DNA of 61,110 bases, taken from assembly GCA_045612365.1 (NCBI GenBank), contig JAZKYY010000009.1:1-61110 (forward strand), given 5' to 3'. The DNA comes from RGIG9608 sp045612365 (lineage in GTDB: Bacteria > Bacteroidota > Bacteroidia > Bacteroidales > Paludibacteraceae). The position numbers and the translations under genes are program-made. This document shows positions 1-8,799 of this stretch, in pieces (within the stretch, counting starts at the first letter, position 1; every line of letters begins with the position of its first letter). The notes under the pieces were generated by a model. It worked only from the letters and a program-made list of their open reading frames with translations. It was not told where the DNA came from and did no database searches.

Positions 1-1304
1 CGCACAAAAGCATCGTACTGACCGTCTCCGCTTGAATTTTCTTCGTATTCCTTTCCGTTGATTTCCACCTTAACGGTAGCCATTGGTCGCAAACCATAAG
101 CCAAGTTCACAATATAACTCTTCAACTTCACCAAGTCATCATCTACATCATGCTTCAAGACATCGCTCACAATGTAAGGCAAGTCTTCTTGTGTCACCAA
201 TTCCTTCTTGTCACCCAACTGAATGATGCGTTCCGTAACCTTACGCATGGATTCTTCATCCAATTGCAAACCCAAATCTTCCAAATTCTTTCGGATATTG
301 GCCTTACCGCTGTTCTTCCCGAGAGCATATTCCCGCTTGCGTCCGAAACGTTCGGGAAGCAAGTCATTGCAATACAAGTTATTCTTGTTGTCCCCATCGG
401 CATGAACACCAGCCACTTGCGTAAATACATTCTCTCCGATAATAGGCTTGTTGGCAGGAATCATGATACCCGAATACGATTCCACCAATCGACTCACCTC
501 ATTCAAGCGGCTTTCATCGATATTAGTAATCGCCTCGAAATGATCCTTCAAGATAGCCTGAACGCTGGAAAGCGGTGCATTGCCAGCACGTTCACCCAAG
601 CCGTTGATTGTAGTATGCAAGCCTTTCACCCCGCTCAATACAGCAGCCAGCACATTGCTCACCGCCAAGTCATAATCGTTGTGGGCATGGAAATCGAAAT
701 GCTTCTTAGGATAATGCTTCCGCATCTTCCGCATATACTCGATGACTTGAAGCGGATTGAGAATACCCAATGTATCCGGCAACATATAGCGTTGGATAGG
801 AGTAGTCTGGAGAGCATCCATCATCTGGAATACATATTCAGGAGAATCTTTCATACCATTGCTCCAATCTTCCAGATACACATTGACTTGAATACCCTGA
901 CTATGTGCATAGTAGACGGTATCCTTGATATCGCTGAAATGTTGTTCCGGTGTCTTCTTCAATTGCTGGGTACAATGCTTCAACGAGCCTTTACACAAAA
1001 GGTTCAGTACCCTACATCCTGTCTGCCGAATCCAATCGACAGAAGTCTTTCCGTCCACGAATCCAAGCACCTCCACCTTATGCAGATGATTGCGAGTAGC
1101 AGCCCAATCGCAAATCATGCGTACTGCCTCCCGCTCTCCGTCCGAGACACGAGCAGAAGCGACTTCCACCCGGTCCACCTTCAAGTCTTCCAGGAGCAAG
1201 CGGGCAATCATCAGTTTTTCATGGGGTACGAACGATACTCCGCTGGTTTGTTCTCCATCACGGAGAGTCGTATCCATGATTTCTATCTTGACGCGTTCTC
1301 CCAT
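1..1304 (-). CDS. 2-isopropylmalate/citramalate synthase family enzyme, 3' end outside window
   Basis: This reading frame is open from ATG at 1304 to the window edge, giving 434 codons with no stop. The N-terminus carries the HMGL/LeuA active-site signature MDTTLRDGEQ (about residues 10-19). Near residue 200 is the metal-binding HAHND, followed by the family motif GLGERAGN. These define a DRE-TIM acyltransferase that condenses acetyl-CoA with a 2-keto acid. The start overlaps the leuD stop by 22 bases, so it is translationally coupled as the fourth gene of the leu operon. A separate full leuA lies at the operon head, so this is the second LeuA-family copy. It may make citramalate or a homologous product rather than isopropylmalate; the sequence alone does not settle which. 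Base composition is visibly more GC-rich than in leuA at the other end of the operon. Confidence 0.88.
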   Translation of the reverse strand, partial: MGERVKIEIMDTTLRDGEQTSGVSFVPHEKLMIARLLLEDLKVDRVEVASARVSDGEREAVRMICDWAATRNHLHKVEVLGFVDGKTSVDWIRQTGCRVLNLLCKGSLKHCTQQLKKTPEQHFSDIKDTVYYAHSQGIQVNVYLEDWSNGMKDSPEYVFQMMDALQTTPIQRYMLPDTLGILNPLQVIEYMRKMRKHYPKKHFDFHAHNDYDLAVSNVLAAVLSGVKGLHTTINGLGERAGNAPLSSVQAILKDHFEAITNIDESRLNEVSRLVESYSGIMIPANKPIIGENVFTQVAGVHADGDNKNNLYCNDLLPERFGRKREYALGKNSGKANIRKNLEDLGLQLDEESMRKVTERIIQLGDKKELVTQEDLPYIVSDVLKHDVDDDLVKLKSYIVNLAYGLRPMATVKVEINGKEYEENSSGDGQYDAFV

Positions 1305-1879
1305 GCCTCAATCTTATCTTTATTGGCTACAAGAAAATCAATGTCATCCAATCCATTCATCAGACAATGCTTCTTGTAGGCATTGATTTCAAAATGCTCA
1401 CTCTTACCAGTTGCCTGGTTGGTTATGGTCTGCTCCGGAAGATTCACTTCCACCTGCATTTGAGGATTCGCATAAATAGAGTCGAAAAGTTCCTGTAGGA
1501 ATCCTTCACTCACCACCACCGGAAGCACAAAATTATTCAATTCATTGTTCTTATGGATATCGGCAAAGAAACTACTTACTACTACACGGAAACCATATCC
1601 GGCTATCGCCCAAGCCGCATGCTCACGGCTACTTCCCGAACCGAAATTCTTTCCGGCCACCAAGATTTCGCCACCGTAGGTAGGGTTGTTCAATACAAAG
1701 TCTTCGTTCAGCGAACCATCCGGATGGTATCTCCAATCACGGAACAAATTGTCGCCAAAAAACTTCTCCTCACGGGTAGTCGCTTTGAGGAAACGTGCCG
1801 GAATAATCTGGTCGGTATCCACGTTTTCCAAAGGCAAGGGTACACATGTACTTGTTATGATGTCAAATTTCTGTTTCAT
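1283..1879 (-). CDS. leuD: 3-isopropylmalate dehydratase small subunit
   Basis: The 198-residue protein has the length and motifs of LeuD, the swivel-domain subunit of isopropylmalate isomerase, which converts 2- to 3-isopropylmalate in leucine synthesis. The N-terminus holds NVDTDQIIPARFL (about residues 19-31). The substrate loop GKNFGSGSSREHA lies near residues 76-88. It follows leuC with a 13-base gap and overlaps the next gene by 22 bases, consistent with one polycistronic message. Function requires the LeuC partner encoded immediately upstream. Confidence 0.96.
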   Translation of the reverse strand: MKQKFDIITSTCVPLPLENVDTDQIIPARFLKATTREEKFFGDNLFRDWRYHPDGSLNEDFVLNNPTYGGEILVAGKNFGSGSSREHAAWAIAGYGFRVVVSSFFADIHKNNELNNFVLPVVVSEGFLQELFDSIYANPQMQVEVNLPEQTITNQATGKSEHFEINAYKKHCLMNGLDDIDFLVANKDKIEAWENASR

Positions 1880-1892
1880 ACCTTCTCTCTGT

Positions 1893-3275
1893 TTACATGA
1901 AATCTCTAGGGTCTGTTATTACGCCAGCAATAGCTGCAGCAGCTGCGGTCAACGGACTTACCAACAAAGTGCGGGCACCCGGTCCCTGACGACCTTCAAA
2001 ATTACGGTTACTAGTCGAAACCGAATACTTGCCTGACGGAATCTTGTCGTCATTCATCGCCAAGCATGCCGAACATCCAGGCTGACGGATGGCGAATCCT
2101 GCTTCTGCCAAGACCTTATCCAATCCTTCCTCACGGATTTGTGCATCCACCATCCAAGAACCCGGCACCAACCAAGCAATCACATTCTCTGCTTTTTTAT
2201 GTCCTTTCACGATAGATGCAAAAGCACGGAAATCTTCTATGCGACCATTGGTACATGCACCCAAGAATACATAATCAATCTTTTTACCTATTAAACTTTC
2301 ACTTGGCTCAAAGCCCATATAATGGAGCGATTTCTCGAAAGAAGCCGTACCGTCGCTTGCCGGTATTTGTTCTGTGATGCCCATACCCATACCCGGATTG
2401 GTACCATAAGTAATCATCGGCTGGATATCAGCAGCATCAAACTGCACTTCCTTGTCAAAGATAGCATCATCATCGCTCTTCAACGTTTTCCAATAAGCCA
2501 AAGCCTTGTCCCATGCCTCACCTTTCGGTGCATATTCGCGACCTTTAATATATTCGAATGTAGTCTCATCCGGAGCTATCATTCCACCACGAGCCCCCAT
2601 TTCGATCGAAAGATTACAAAGAGTCAATCTTCCTTCCATAGTCAGGTTACGCACGGCCGAACCGGCATATTCCACAAAATAACCGGTTGCTCCGCTGGTG
2701 GTCATCTTCGACATCATATAGAGTGCCATATCCTTGGCTGTCACTCCTTTACCTAATTCACCCTCAATAGTAATACGCATCGTCTTCGGACGCGCTTGCA
2801 AAATACATTGCGAAGCCAAAACCATTTCCACCTCACTAGTACCGATACCGAAAGCAACGGCTCCCAATGCTCCATGAGTAGAAGTATGTGAATCACCGCA
2901 CACAATAGTCATTCCCGGCAGAGTCAATCCCCGTTCAGGACCTACCACGTGAATGATACCATTCTTCGGATGCATCATGCCAAAGTAGTTCAAACCGAAA
3001 TCTTCGGCATTCTTGGCCAACGTATCAACTTGAGCTTTAGACACAGAATCTTCAATCGGTTTATCCTGATCGTGTGTCGGCGTATTGTGGTCCGGCATAC
3101 AATAAATATGGTCGGGACGGAAACATTTCAATCCACGGGCACGCATTCCTTCAAATGCCTGAGGGCTGGTCACTTCGTGGCAGTATAGGCGGTCGATATA
3201 GAGTTGCGTAGGCCCATCCTCCACCTGCTGCACCACGTGAGCATCCCATATTTTGTCAAACAAAGTATTAGCCAT
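1893..3275 (-). CDS. leuC: 3-isopropylmalate dehydratase large subunit
   Basis: The 460-residue aconitase-family protein binds the catalytic [4Fe-4S] cluster of isopropylmalate isomerase. The cluster cysteines are visible as FLGACTNGR (near residue 343) and the pair in GCSACLAMNDD (near residues 403-406). The substrate-site segment VCGDSHTSTHGA lies near residue 125. It starts six bases after the leuA stop, within the same operon, and pairs with LeuD. Spot counts give about 50% GC, clearly above the roughly 35-38% of most leuA lines just upstream. Confidence 0.97.
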   Translation of the reverse strand: MANTLFDKIWDAHVVQQVEDGPTQLYIDRLYCHEVTSPQAFEGMRARGLKCFRPDHIYCMPDHNTPTHDQDKPIEDSVSKAQVDTLAKNAEDFGLNYFGMMHPKNGIIHVVGPERGLTLPGMTIVCGDSHTSTHGALGAVAFGIGTSEVEMVLASQCILQARPKTMRITIEGELGKGVTAKDMALYMMSKMTTSGATGYFVEYAGSAVRNLTMEGRLTLCNLSIEMGARGGMIAPDETTFEYIKGREYAPKGEAWDKALAYWKTLKSDDDAIFDKEVQFDAADIQPMITYGTNPGMGMGITEQIPASDGTASFEKSLHYMGFEPSESLIGKKIDYVFLGACTNGRIEDFRAFASIVKGHKKAENVIAWLVPGSWMVDAQIREEGLDKVLAEAGFAIRQPGCSACLAMNDDKIPSGKYSVSTSNRNFEGRQGPGARTLLVSPLTAAAAAIAGVITDPRDFM

Positions 3276-3280
3276 AAAAT

Positions 3281-4777
3281 CTATTTCTTAAATTTATTAA
3301 TACAGTCAATATATGCTTCTACAGAAGCAGCAATAATATCAGTATTAGCGCCAAAGCCATAATACATTTGACCATCGTATTCCACCTGCATGTGAACCTT
3401 ACCCATATCATCAGATCCTTTACTAATGGCCTGGATGGTAAATTCTTTTAATTCCATACGACGATCAATTATTTTCTTCAACGCCTTAATAGCAGCATCT
3501 ACCGGGCCATTACCACTAGCAGCCGATTCAAATCGTTCTCCTAAAATATTCAAACCTAAACTTGCAACTGAACGCACTCCTACGCCACTTGTTACTTGCA
3601 AGAACTCCAATTTAATATGATGATTTTCATTTCTATCTTCTCCGGCCAAAAGCAAAATATCATCGTCCGTAATATCTTTCTTCTTGTCAGCCAATTTCAA
3701 AAATTCCTCATAAATGTTATCCAACTTTTCTTGATCAATTTCTACGCCAAGAACATTCAAACGATGTTTCAAAGCAGCACGACCACTACGTGCTGTCAAT
3801 ACAATAGCACTATCATCAATACCTACATCTTTAGGGTCGATAATCTCATAGGTTTGAACATTCTTCAACACTCCATCTTGATGAATACCAGATGAATGTG
3901 CAAACGCATTTCTTCCAACAATTGCCTTGTTTGGCTGCACTGGCATATTCATCAAACTAGAAACGGTTCGACTTGTTGGATAAATTTTCTGCGTATTTAT
4001 ATTTGTTTCAATATTGATGTCATTATGGCATTTTATAATCATTGCAACTTCCTCAAGAGAAGTATTACCCGCTCGTTCTCCTATTCCATTGATGGTAACC
4101 TCTACTTGACGAGCTCCATTCAATACACCTGCAATAGTATTCGCTGTTGCCAAACCTAAATCATTGTGACAATGAGTAGAAATGATTGCCCTATCTATAT
4201 TATCCACATGCTCCATTAAATATTTGATTTTCGCACCATATTCGTGTGGAAGACAATAACCTGTTGTATCTGGGATATTCACCACTGTAGCTCCTGCTTT
4301 GATAACCGCTTCAACTACACGTGCTAAATATTCATTATCGGTGCGACCTGCATCTTCTGCATAAAATTCCACTTCATCAACATAACGACGAGCATATTTT
4401 ACTGAGGCCACAGCACGTTCTATTATTTCATCTCGATTGGAATTAAACTTGTAAGAAATGTGAGCATCCGATGTTCCTATACCAGTATGAATACGTTTAC
4501 GTTTAGCATAGCGTAAAGCATCTGCAGCAATGTCTATATCTTTTTGTATCGCACGTGTCAGAGCACAAATAGTAGGCCATGTTACTGCTTTTGAAATTTC
4601 AATTACCGAATTAAAATCACCAGGACTCGAAACAGGGAAACCTGCTTCAATTACATCCACGCCCAAAGATTCTAGATGCTTAGCTATCTGAATCTTTTCT
4701 ATCGTATTTAACTGACATCCAGGAACCTGCTCTCCATCTCTTAAAGTGGTATCAAAAATAAATAGTCTGTCACTCAT
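3281..4777 (-). CDS. leuA: 2-isopropylmalate synthase
   Basis: The 498-residue protein catalyses the first committed step of leucine synthesis, joining acetyl-CoA and 2-ketoisovalerate. FDTTLRDGEQ lies at residues 8-17. The metal ligands STHCHND lie near residue 200, and GIGERAGN follows. The C-terminal third (about 390-498) has the LeuA regulatory-domain length expected for leucine feedback inhibition. It is the first structural gene after the leader peptide and attenuator at 4816-4962, so transcription is likely set by leucine supply. Its base composition resembles the rest of the window, unlike leuC and leuD downstream. Confidence 0.96.
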   Translation of the reverse strand: MSDRLFIFDTTLRDGEQVPGCQLNTIEKIQIAKHLESLGVDVIEAGFPVSSPGDFNSVIEISKAVTWPTICALTRAIQKDIDIAADALRYAKRKRIHTGIGTSDAHISYKFNSNRDEIIERAVASVKYARRYVDEVEFYAEDAGRTDNEYLARVVEAVIKAGATVVNIPDTTGYCLPHEYGAKIKYLMEHVDNIDRAIISTHCHNDLGLATANTIAGVLNGARQVEVTINGIGERAGNTSLEEVAMIIKCHNDINIETNINTQKIYPTSRTVSSLMNMPVQPNKAIVGRNAFAHSSGIHQDGVLKNVQTYEIIDPKDVGIDDSAIVLTARSGRAALKHRLNVLGVEIDQEKLDNIYEEFLKLADKKKDITDDDILLLAGEDRNENHHIKLEFLQVTSGVGVRSVASLGLNILGERFESAASGNGPVDAAIKALKKIIDRRMELKEFTIQAISKGSDDMGKVHMQVEYDGQMYYGFGANTDIIAASVEAYIDCINKFKK

Positions 4778-4815
4778 TTTTCTCTATGTTTATTTGTTTC
4801 TATTTCTTTCCTTAT

Positions 4816-4850
4816 AAAAAAAAACCTTTCACACTTGGAAGTGAGAAAGG
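4816..4850 (-). terminator. leu operon attenuator (rho-independent terminator)
   Basis: On the minus strand, CCTTTCTCACTTCC is followed by AAGTGTGAAAGG and then nine T. The arms pair as CCTTTC/GAAAGG and CACTT/AAGTG with one internal T-T mismatch. The hairpin sits between the leader peptide and leuA. The 9-base segment CTCACTTCC in the 5' arm is exactly complementary to GGAAGTGAG in the leader (4891-4899), which gives a competing antiterminator. Confidence 0.85.
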
Positions 4851-4875
4851 CTATATTATTATCAAATTTTACATA

Positions 4876-4962
4876 TTAATACATACGATGCTCACTTCCC
4901 ACTGACTTCAACAGTAGAATAAAACCACCACATAGCAGAATATGTATAAACAAAATTGTCAT
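4876..4962 (-). CDS. leu operon leader peptide
   Basis: This 28-residue ORF starts ATG ACA ATT TTG and ends TAA. It is rich in branched-chain residue codons: ILF at 3-5, HILL at 7-10 and FILLLK at 14-19. The four-codon run ATT CTA CTG TTG ends two codons before the antiterminator strand. It lies downstream of a near-consensus Bacteroidetes promoter and upstream of the attenuator and leuA. Ribosome stalling at the leucine codons would free 4891-4899 to pair with the terminator arm. Small size and position mark it as a regulatory peptide; the peptide itself probably has no other function. Confidence 0.82.
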   Translation of the reverse strand: MTILFIHILLCGGFILLLKSVGSEHRMY

Positions 4963-4984
4963 TTTTTCTTTTTCTTAATCAATG

Positions 4985-5015
4985 CAAAAGTATTTGTTTT
5001 TTTTATAACAACAAA
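4985..5015 (-). promoter_or_regulatory. leu operon promoter
   Basis: The minus strand shows TTTG (5012-5015), 19 bases, then TACTTTTG (4985-4992). This matches the Bacteroidetes consensus TTTG-N19-TAnnTTTG. Transcription would begin just before the leader ATG at 4962. Confidence 0.8.
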
Positions 5016-5045
5016 AATAAAACGTTTTTTTTCAGAAAAGAGGTA

Positions 5046-5080
5046 TAAAAAAAGACGTAAATCTAAATTTACGCCTTCTT
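5046..5080 (-). terminator. dnaK terminator
   Basis: Minus-strand GCGTAAAT, loop TTAG, ATTTACGT, then a run of T, located about 30 bases after the dnaK stop. Confidence 0.85.
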
Positions 5081-5107
5081 ACTATTTCTGATAAAATATT
5101 ATCTTAC

Positions 5108-7018
5108 TTACTTCACTTCTTCAAAATCTGCATCTTGAACGTTGTCATTTGAATTTTGAGAGCCACATCCACCTGCATTACAATCAGGACCTGGTTGTGC
5201 ACCTCCTTGAGCATTTGCTGCATTGTACATATCTTGACTAGCAGCATGGAAAGCCGTATTCAACTCATTCATTGCTACGTCAATCGCTGCAATATCTTGA
5301 GACTTATGAGCATCTTTAAGTTTTCCAAGAGCAGCTTCGATAGGAGCTTTTTTGTCAGCAGGAAGTTTATCTCCCAACTCATTCAATTGTTTTTCTGTTT
5401 GGAATATCATACTATCTGCTTGGTTCAACTTATCAATACGTTCTTTCTCTTTTTTATCTGCCTCTGCATTTGCTTCTGCTTCAGCCTTCATACGTTTGAT
5501 TTCTTCATCGGAAAGACCAGAAGATGCTTCGATACGTATAGATTGCTCTTTACCAGTTGCCTTATCCTTTGCCGATACTTTTAGAATACCATTTGCATCA
5601 ATATCAAATGTTACTTCGATTTGAGGCACTCCACGAGGAGCAGCAGGTATACCATCAAGATGGAAACGTCCAATAGTTTTGTTTTGTGCCGCCATTGGGC
5701 GTTCGCCTTGCAACACATGAATTTCTACAGAAGGTTGATTGTCTGCAGCAGTAGAGAATGTTTCACTCTTTTTAGTTGGAATAGTTGTATTTGATTCAAT
5801 CAAACGAGTCATTACACCACCAAGAGTTTCGATTCCCAATGACAGTGGAGTTACATCGAGCAAAAGAACATCTTTTACTTCTCCAGTAAGTACACCGCCC
5901 TGAATAGCAGCACCAACTGCCACCACTTCGTCAGGATTTACACCTTTAGAAGGTGCTTTTCCAAAGAATTTTTCCACTGCAACCTGAATAGCAGGAATAC
6001 GAGTAGAACCTCCAACAAGAATCACTTCGTCGATGTCGCTTGTAGTCAATCCTGCATTTTGCAAAGCAGTACGACATGGTGCAATTGTACGTTGAACCAA
6101 ATCGTCAACCAATTGTTCGAACTTAGCACGAGTAAGTGTACGCACTAGGTGACGTGGCATTCCATCAACTGGCATGATATAAGGTAGGTTGATTTCAGTA
6201 GTAGTTGTATTAGAAAGTTCGATTTTAGCTTTTTCTGCAGCCTCTTTCAAACGTTGAAGAGCCATTGGGTCTTTACTCAAATCAATACCGCTATTTTCAT
6301 CTTTAAACTCTTGCACCAACCAATCGATAATTTTTTGATCGAAATCATCACCTCCAAGATGAGTATCTCCATCTGTTGATTTTACCTCAAAAACACCATC
6401 GCCAAGCTCAAGTACCGATACGTCATGTGTACCACCACCACAGTCGAACACCACAATTTTCATATCTTTATTTGTCTTGTCCAAGCCATAAGCCAAAGCT
6501 GCTGCTGTTGGTTCGTTTACAATACGACGAACTGTAAGACCTGCAATTTCGCCAGCTTCTTTAGTTGCCTGACGTTGAGCGTCGTTGAAATATGCTGGTA
6601 CGGTAATTACCGCCTCAGTAACTTCTGTGCCAAGATAATCTTCAGCAGTTTTTTTCATTTTTTGAAGAATGATTGCCGAAATTTCTTGTGGAGTGTAAAG
6701 ACGACCATCAATATCTACACGTGGAGTATTATTATCTCCCTTCACCACTTTGTAAGGAACTCGACTAACTTCGCTTGACAATTGATCAAAAGACTCTCCC
6801 ATAAAACGTTTGATAGAGAAGATGGTTTTTTGCGGATTTGTAATAGCCTGACGCTTAGCAGGATCACCTACTTTACGTTCTCCACCATCAACAAAACCAA
6901 TAACCGAAGGTGTTGTACGTTTGCCTTCGCTGTTAGAGATTACAACAGGTTCGTTGCCCTCCATTACGGCTACACACGAGTTTGTGGTACCCAAGTCAAT
7001 TCCAATAATTTTTCCCAT
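5108..7018 (-). CDS. dnaK: molecular chaperone DnaK (Hsp70)
   Basis: The 636-residue protein is full length for DnaK. The N-terminal nucleotide-binding domain starts MGKIIGIDLGTTNS and includes AVITVPAYFNDAQRQAT and GGSTRIPAIQ. The substrate-binding domain and helical lid follow, and the C-terminus ends in the EEVK tail typical of DnaK. It works with DnaJ and GrpE in protein folding; neither is in this window, so dnaK is a single-gene unit with its own terminator. Two oddities: the phosphate-2 loop reads DCGGGTHDVS where most DnaK have DLGGGTFDxS, and the flexible tail has two cysteines in CNAGGCG. Confidence 0.98.
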   Translation of the reverse strand: MGKIIGIDLGTTNSCVAVMEGNEPVVISNSEGKRTTPSVIGFVDGGERKVGDPAKRQAITNPQKTIFSIKRFMGESFDQLSSEVSRVPYKVVKGDNNTPRVDIDGRLYTPQEISAIILQKMKKTAEDYLGTEVTEAVITVPAYFNDAQRQATKEAGEIAGLTVRRIVNEPTAAALAYGLDKTNKDMKIVVFDCGGGTHDVSVLELGDGVFEVKSTDGDTHLGGDDFDQKIIDWLVQEFKDENSGIDLSKDPMALQRLKEAAEKAKIELSNTTTTEINLPYIMPVDGMPRHLVRTLTRAKFEQLVDDLVQRTIAPCRTALQNAGLTTSDIDEVILVGGSTRIPAIQVAVEKFFGKAPSKGVNPDEVVAVGAAIQGGVLTGEVKDVLLLDVTPLSLGIETLGGVMTRLIESNTTIPTKKSETFSTAADNQPSVEIHVLQGERPMAAQNKTIGRFHLDGIPAAPRGVPQIEVTFDIDANGILKVSAKDKATGKEQSIRIEASSGLSDEEIKRMKAEAEANAEADKKEKERIDKLNQADSMIFQTEKQLNELGDKLPADKKAPIEAALGKLKDAHKSQDIAAIDVAMNELNTAFHAASQDMYNAANAQGGAQPGPDCNAGGCGSQNSNDNVQDADFEEVK

Positions 7019-7459
7019 AATTGTATCTATTTATTATATTGTTTCAAAAAAAATGTTTTTCTCCTTTGTTTTATCAAATGGTATGCCACAAAAAAAATAT
7101 GAGCAAAAATTCTTTTTTTGACGGATTACAAATCTTTACCAAACCACAAATGGCACAAAAATGCGACAATATGGCAGTTGTTTTTATAAAACACCGTAGG
7201 GATGCACCCAAATGCGTCCTCTTATAAAAATTGTAGGGACGCGGCACGCCACGTCCCTACGATTTTTTTCTCTCACCCCCTTGCTCTAGGGGAGCAGTTT
7301 TTTTTATGGTATCATTTTTTCTCTCTTGATTTTGCCACGGAGCAAGCCGCGGACAAAATCAAGAATTTTCTAGATGCTCTCAAATTTCGCTGAAATGCTT
7401 TACAGCATTTTTTGCGAAATTTATAAATCCTTAACGAGACGGACAGATTATTCCTTTTT
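7019..7459. repeat. palindrome-rich intergenic region
   Basis: No gene is seen. The region holds a series of inverted repeats: a degenerate one at 7196-7224; GTAGGGACG/CGTCCCTAC at 7233-7260, with flanking A/T arms extending the stem; CCCC-TTGCTCTA-GGGG at 7277-7292; TCTTGATTTTG/CAAAATCAAGA near 7324-7365; and AAATTTCGC/GCGAAATTT near 7381-7423 with an inner AAATGCT/AGCATTT stem. The second and third recur elsewhere in the window (59254-59289 and 35131-35148). Confidence 0.7.
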
Positions 7460-7846
7460 TTAATAAATGCAACTAGCTTCTGCTATACTAAGGAAATAGT
7501 AAGTGCCGTCTTTTAAATTATAATTTTCATATCTATGATCTGTGTAATGTCCAGTTCCATCTCCAGAATAGTTGTCTTTTTCTCCTTCAGGGACTGTAAC
7601 AACTGCAGTACCAATTAATTTTTCTTCTGCATCACGAACCTCAACAAAAACACGAGTTTCTCCTTGAGAAGGTTTTGATAGGTGTACATAAATATCTATT
7701 TCACCACCACTATGAGCTGAAACCATTGAACGTTCCAATGCTACAACATTATTATTTTCAGACCCATAAATTTTACAAGACTGACGAGCAAATGACGACA
7801 CACTAATCATTGTTACTATTCCTATTAATACAAATATTTTTTTCAT
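7460..7846 (-). CDS. small secreted protein of unknown function
   Basis: The 128-residue protein starts with a typical Sec signal peptide: MKK, a hydrophobic run to about residue 18, and cleavage near SFA/RQ. The mature part has two cysteines, one near its start and one near its end (SCKIY and ASCIY), which could form a disulfide. It looks beta-rich, with alternating hydrophobic strands such as IDIYVHL and RVFVEVRD. I do not recognise the family. It stands alone, flanked on both sides by long non-coding stretches. Confidence 0.7.
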   Translation of the reverse strand: MKKIFVLIGIVTMISVSSFARQSCKIYGSENNNVVALERSMVSAHSGGEIDIYVHLSKPSQGETRVFVEVRDAEEKLIGTAVVTVPEGEKDNYSGDGTGHYTDHRYENYNLKDGTYYFLSIAEASCIY

Positions 7847-8799
7847 TGTTTAAAAGATTTAAATTAACATCTCTACTCACTTTACGGCTTTTCGAGTTAC
7901 TCCGCAGCACCATATTCACTTACGCACATAAAAATAGCGTGATGCTTTTTTATTTTCGCTTTCTTGACTCTTTGAGGTTCTCGACTACCCTTACCAACCA
8001 ATAATTACGAATATAAACAAAATCACGCTCCTCACGTGAACATTTATAAGCATCTACTTGGTTGATAATTTTGAAATTGTCGAGATTTCAAAGTGTCAAG
8101 TGTTGCTACAACGCTACTTCCAATATTTTCAAGATGTGCGTAAAAAAACTACGCTCTTTTATTCCATAGGCAAAATATTTTTATGTTGTTTTTTAGACTC
8201 TAATTATTCGTTGAATCGGGAACAAAAATAGAAATTTATTCAAGAATGAACAAAAAGTATAATCGCAAAAACGAAACGTACAACTTTTCAAAACGAAACG
8301 GACAGATTTTAATCCTATTTTTTAACCATATTTTTGCCCGATTTTTACACTCTCTTCAATCTCCATTTAACGGATTCTTAAATACCCTTTAAACACCGTT
8401 CAAACACTCATCATCGTCAATCACATTCACCCCACACAACAACGCCACACAACGTTCCAAATCCCTTTATTTATCGTAGTTTAAACCAATCACCCACCTA
8501 TAAAGGAAGGCGACCAGAGAGCCGAAAAACCGACAATCTGACCGCCGTAAATTAAAGCGAATTAAAGCTGCATTTAACGGTAGCACAAGCCCGATTAAAC
8601 ACCAGCCTCATCAAAATTAAAGCCTGATTAAAGCAAATTAAAGAAATCGTACACTTCATTTTGAACGAGTCTCAACCACAAAATACACATAACTCACTGA
8701 AAACAAAGAGGTTTAACCATTCAAAGCACTATCCCAATATTGTACACTTCGTTTTTATGCCCTTACATCCTCATCTCTCCACTCAAAAAATATTTTGAT
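7847..8799. other. long non-coding stretch with TTAAAG repeats
   Basis: No convincing ORF or RNA gene was found in about 950 bases. From 8549 to 8645 the motif ATTAAA(G/C) recurs six or seven times at irregular spacing. It is otherwise AT-rich and unstructured to the eye. It could be decayed coding sequence or an unrecognised regulatory region. Confidence 0.5.

Noticed and set aside
150..1379. Long plus-strand ORF opposite the first gene
   Set aside because: It is the antisense shadow of the LeuA-family gene, which has clear catalytic motifs on the minus strand.
7233..7260. Nine bases CACGCCACG shared between a palindrome loop and the VR end
   Set aside because: Too short to be significant and in a different context; likely coincidence.
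7190..7425. CRISPR array
   Set aside because: The inverted repeats differ in sequence and spacing; there are no regular direct repeats and no cas genes.
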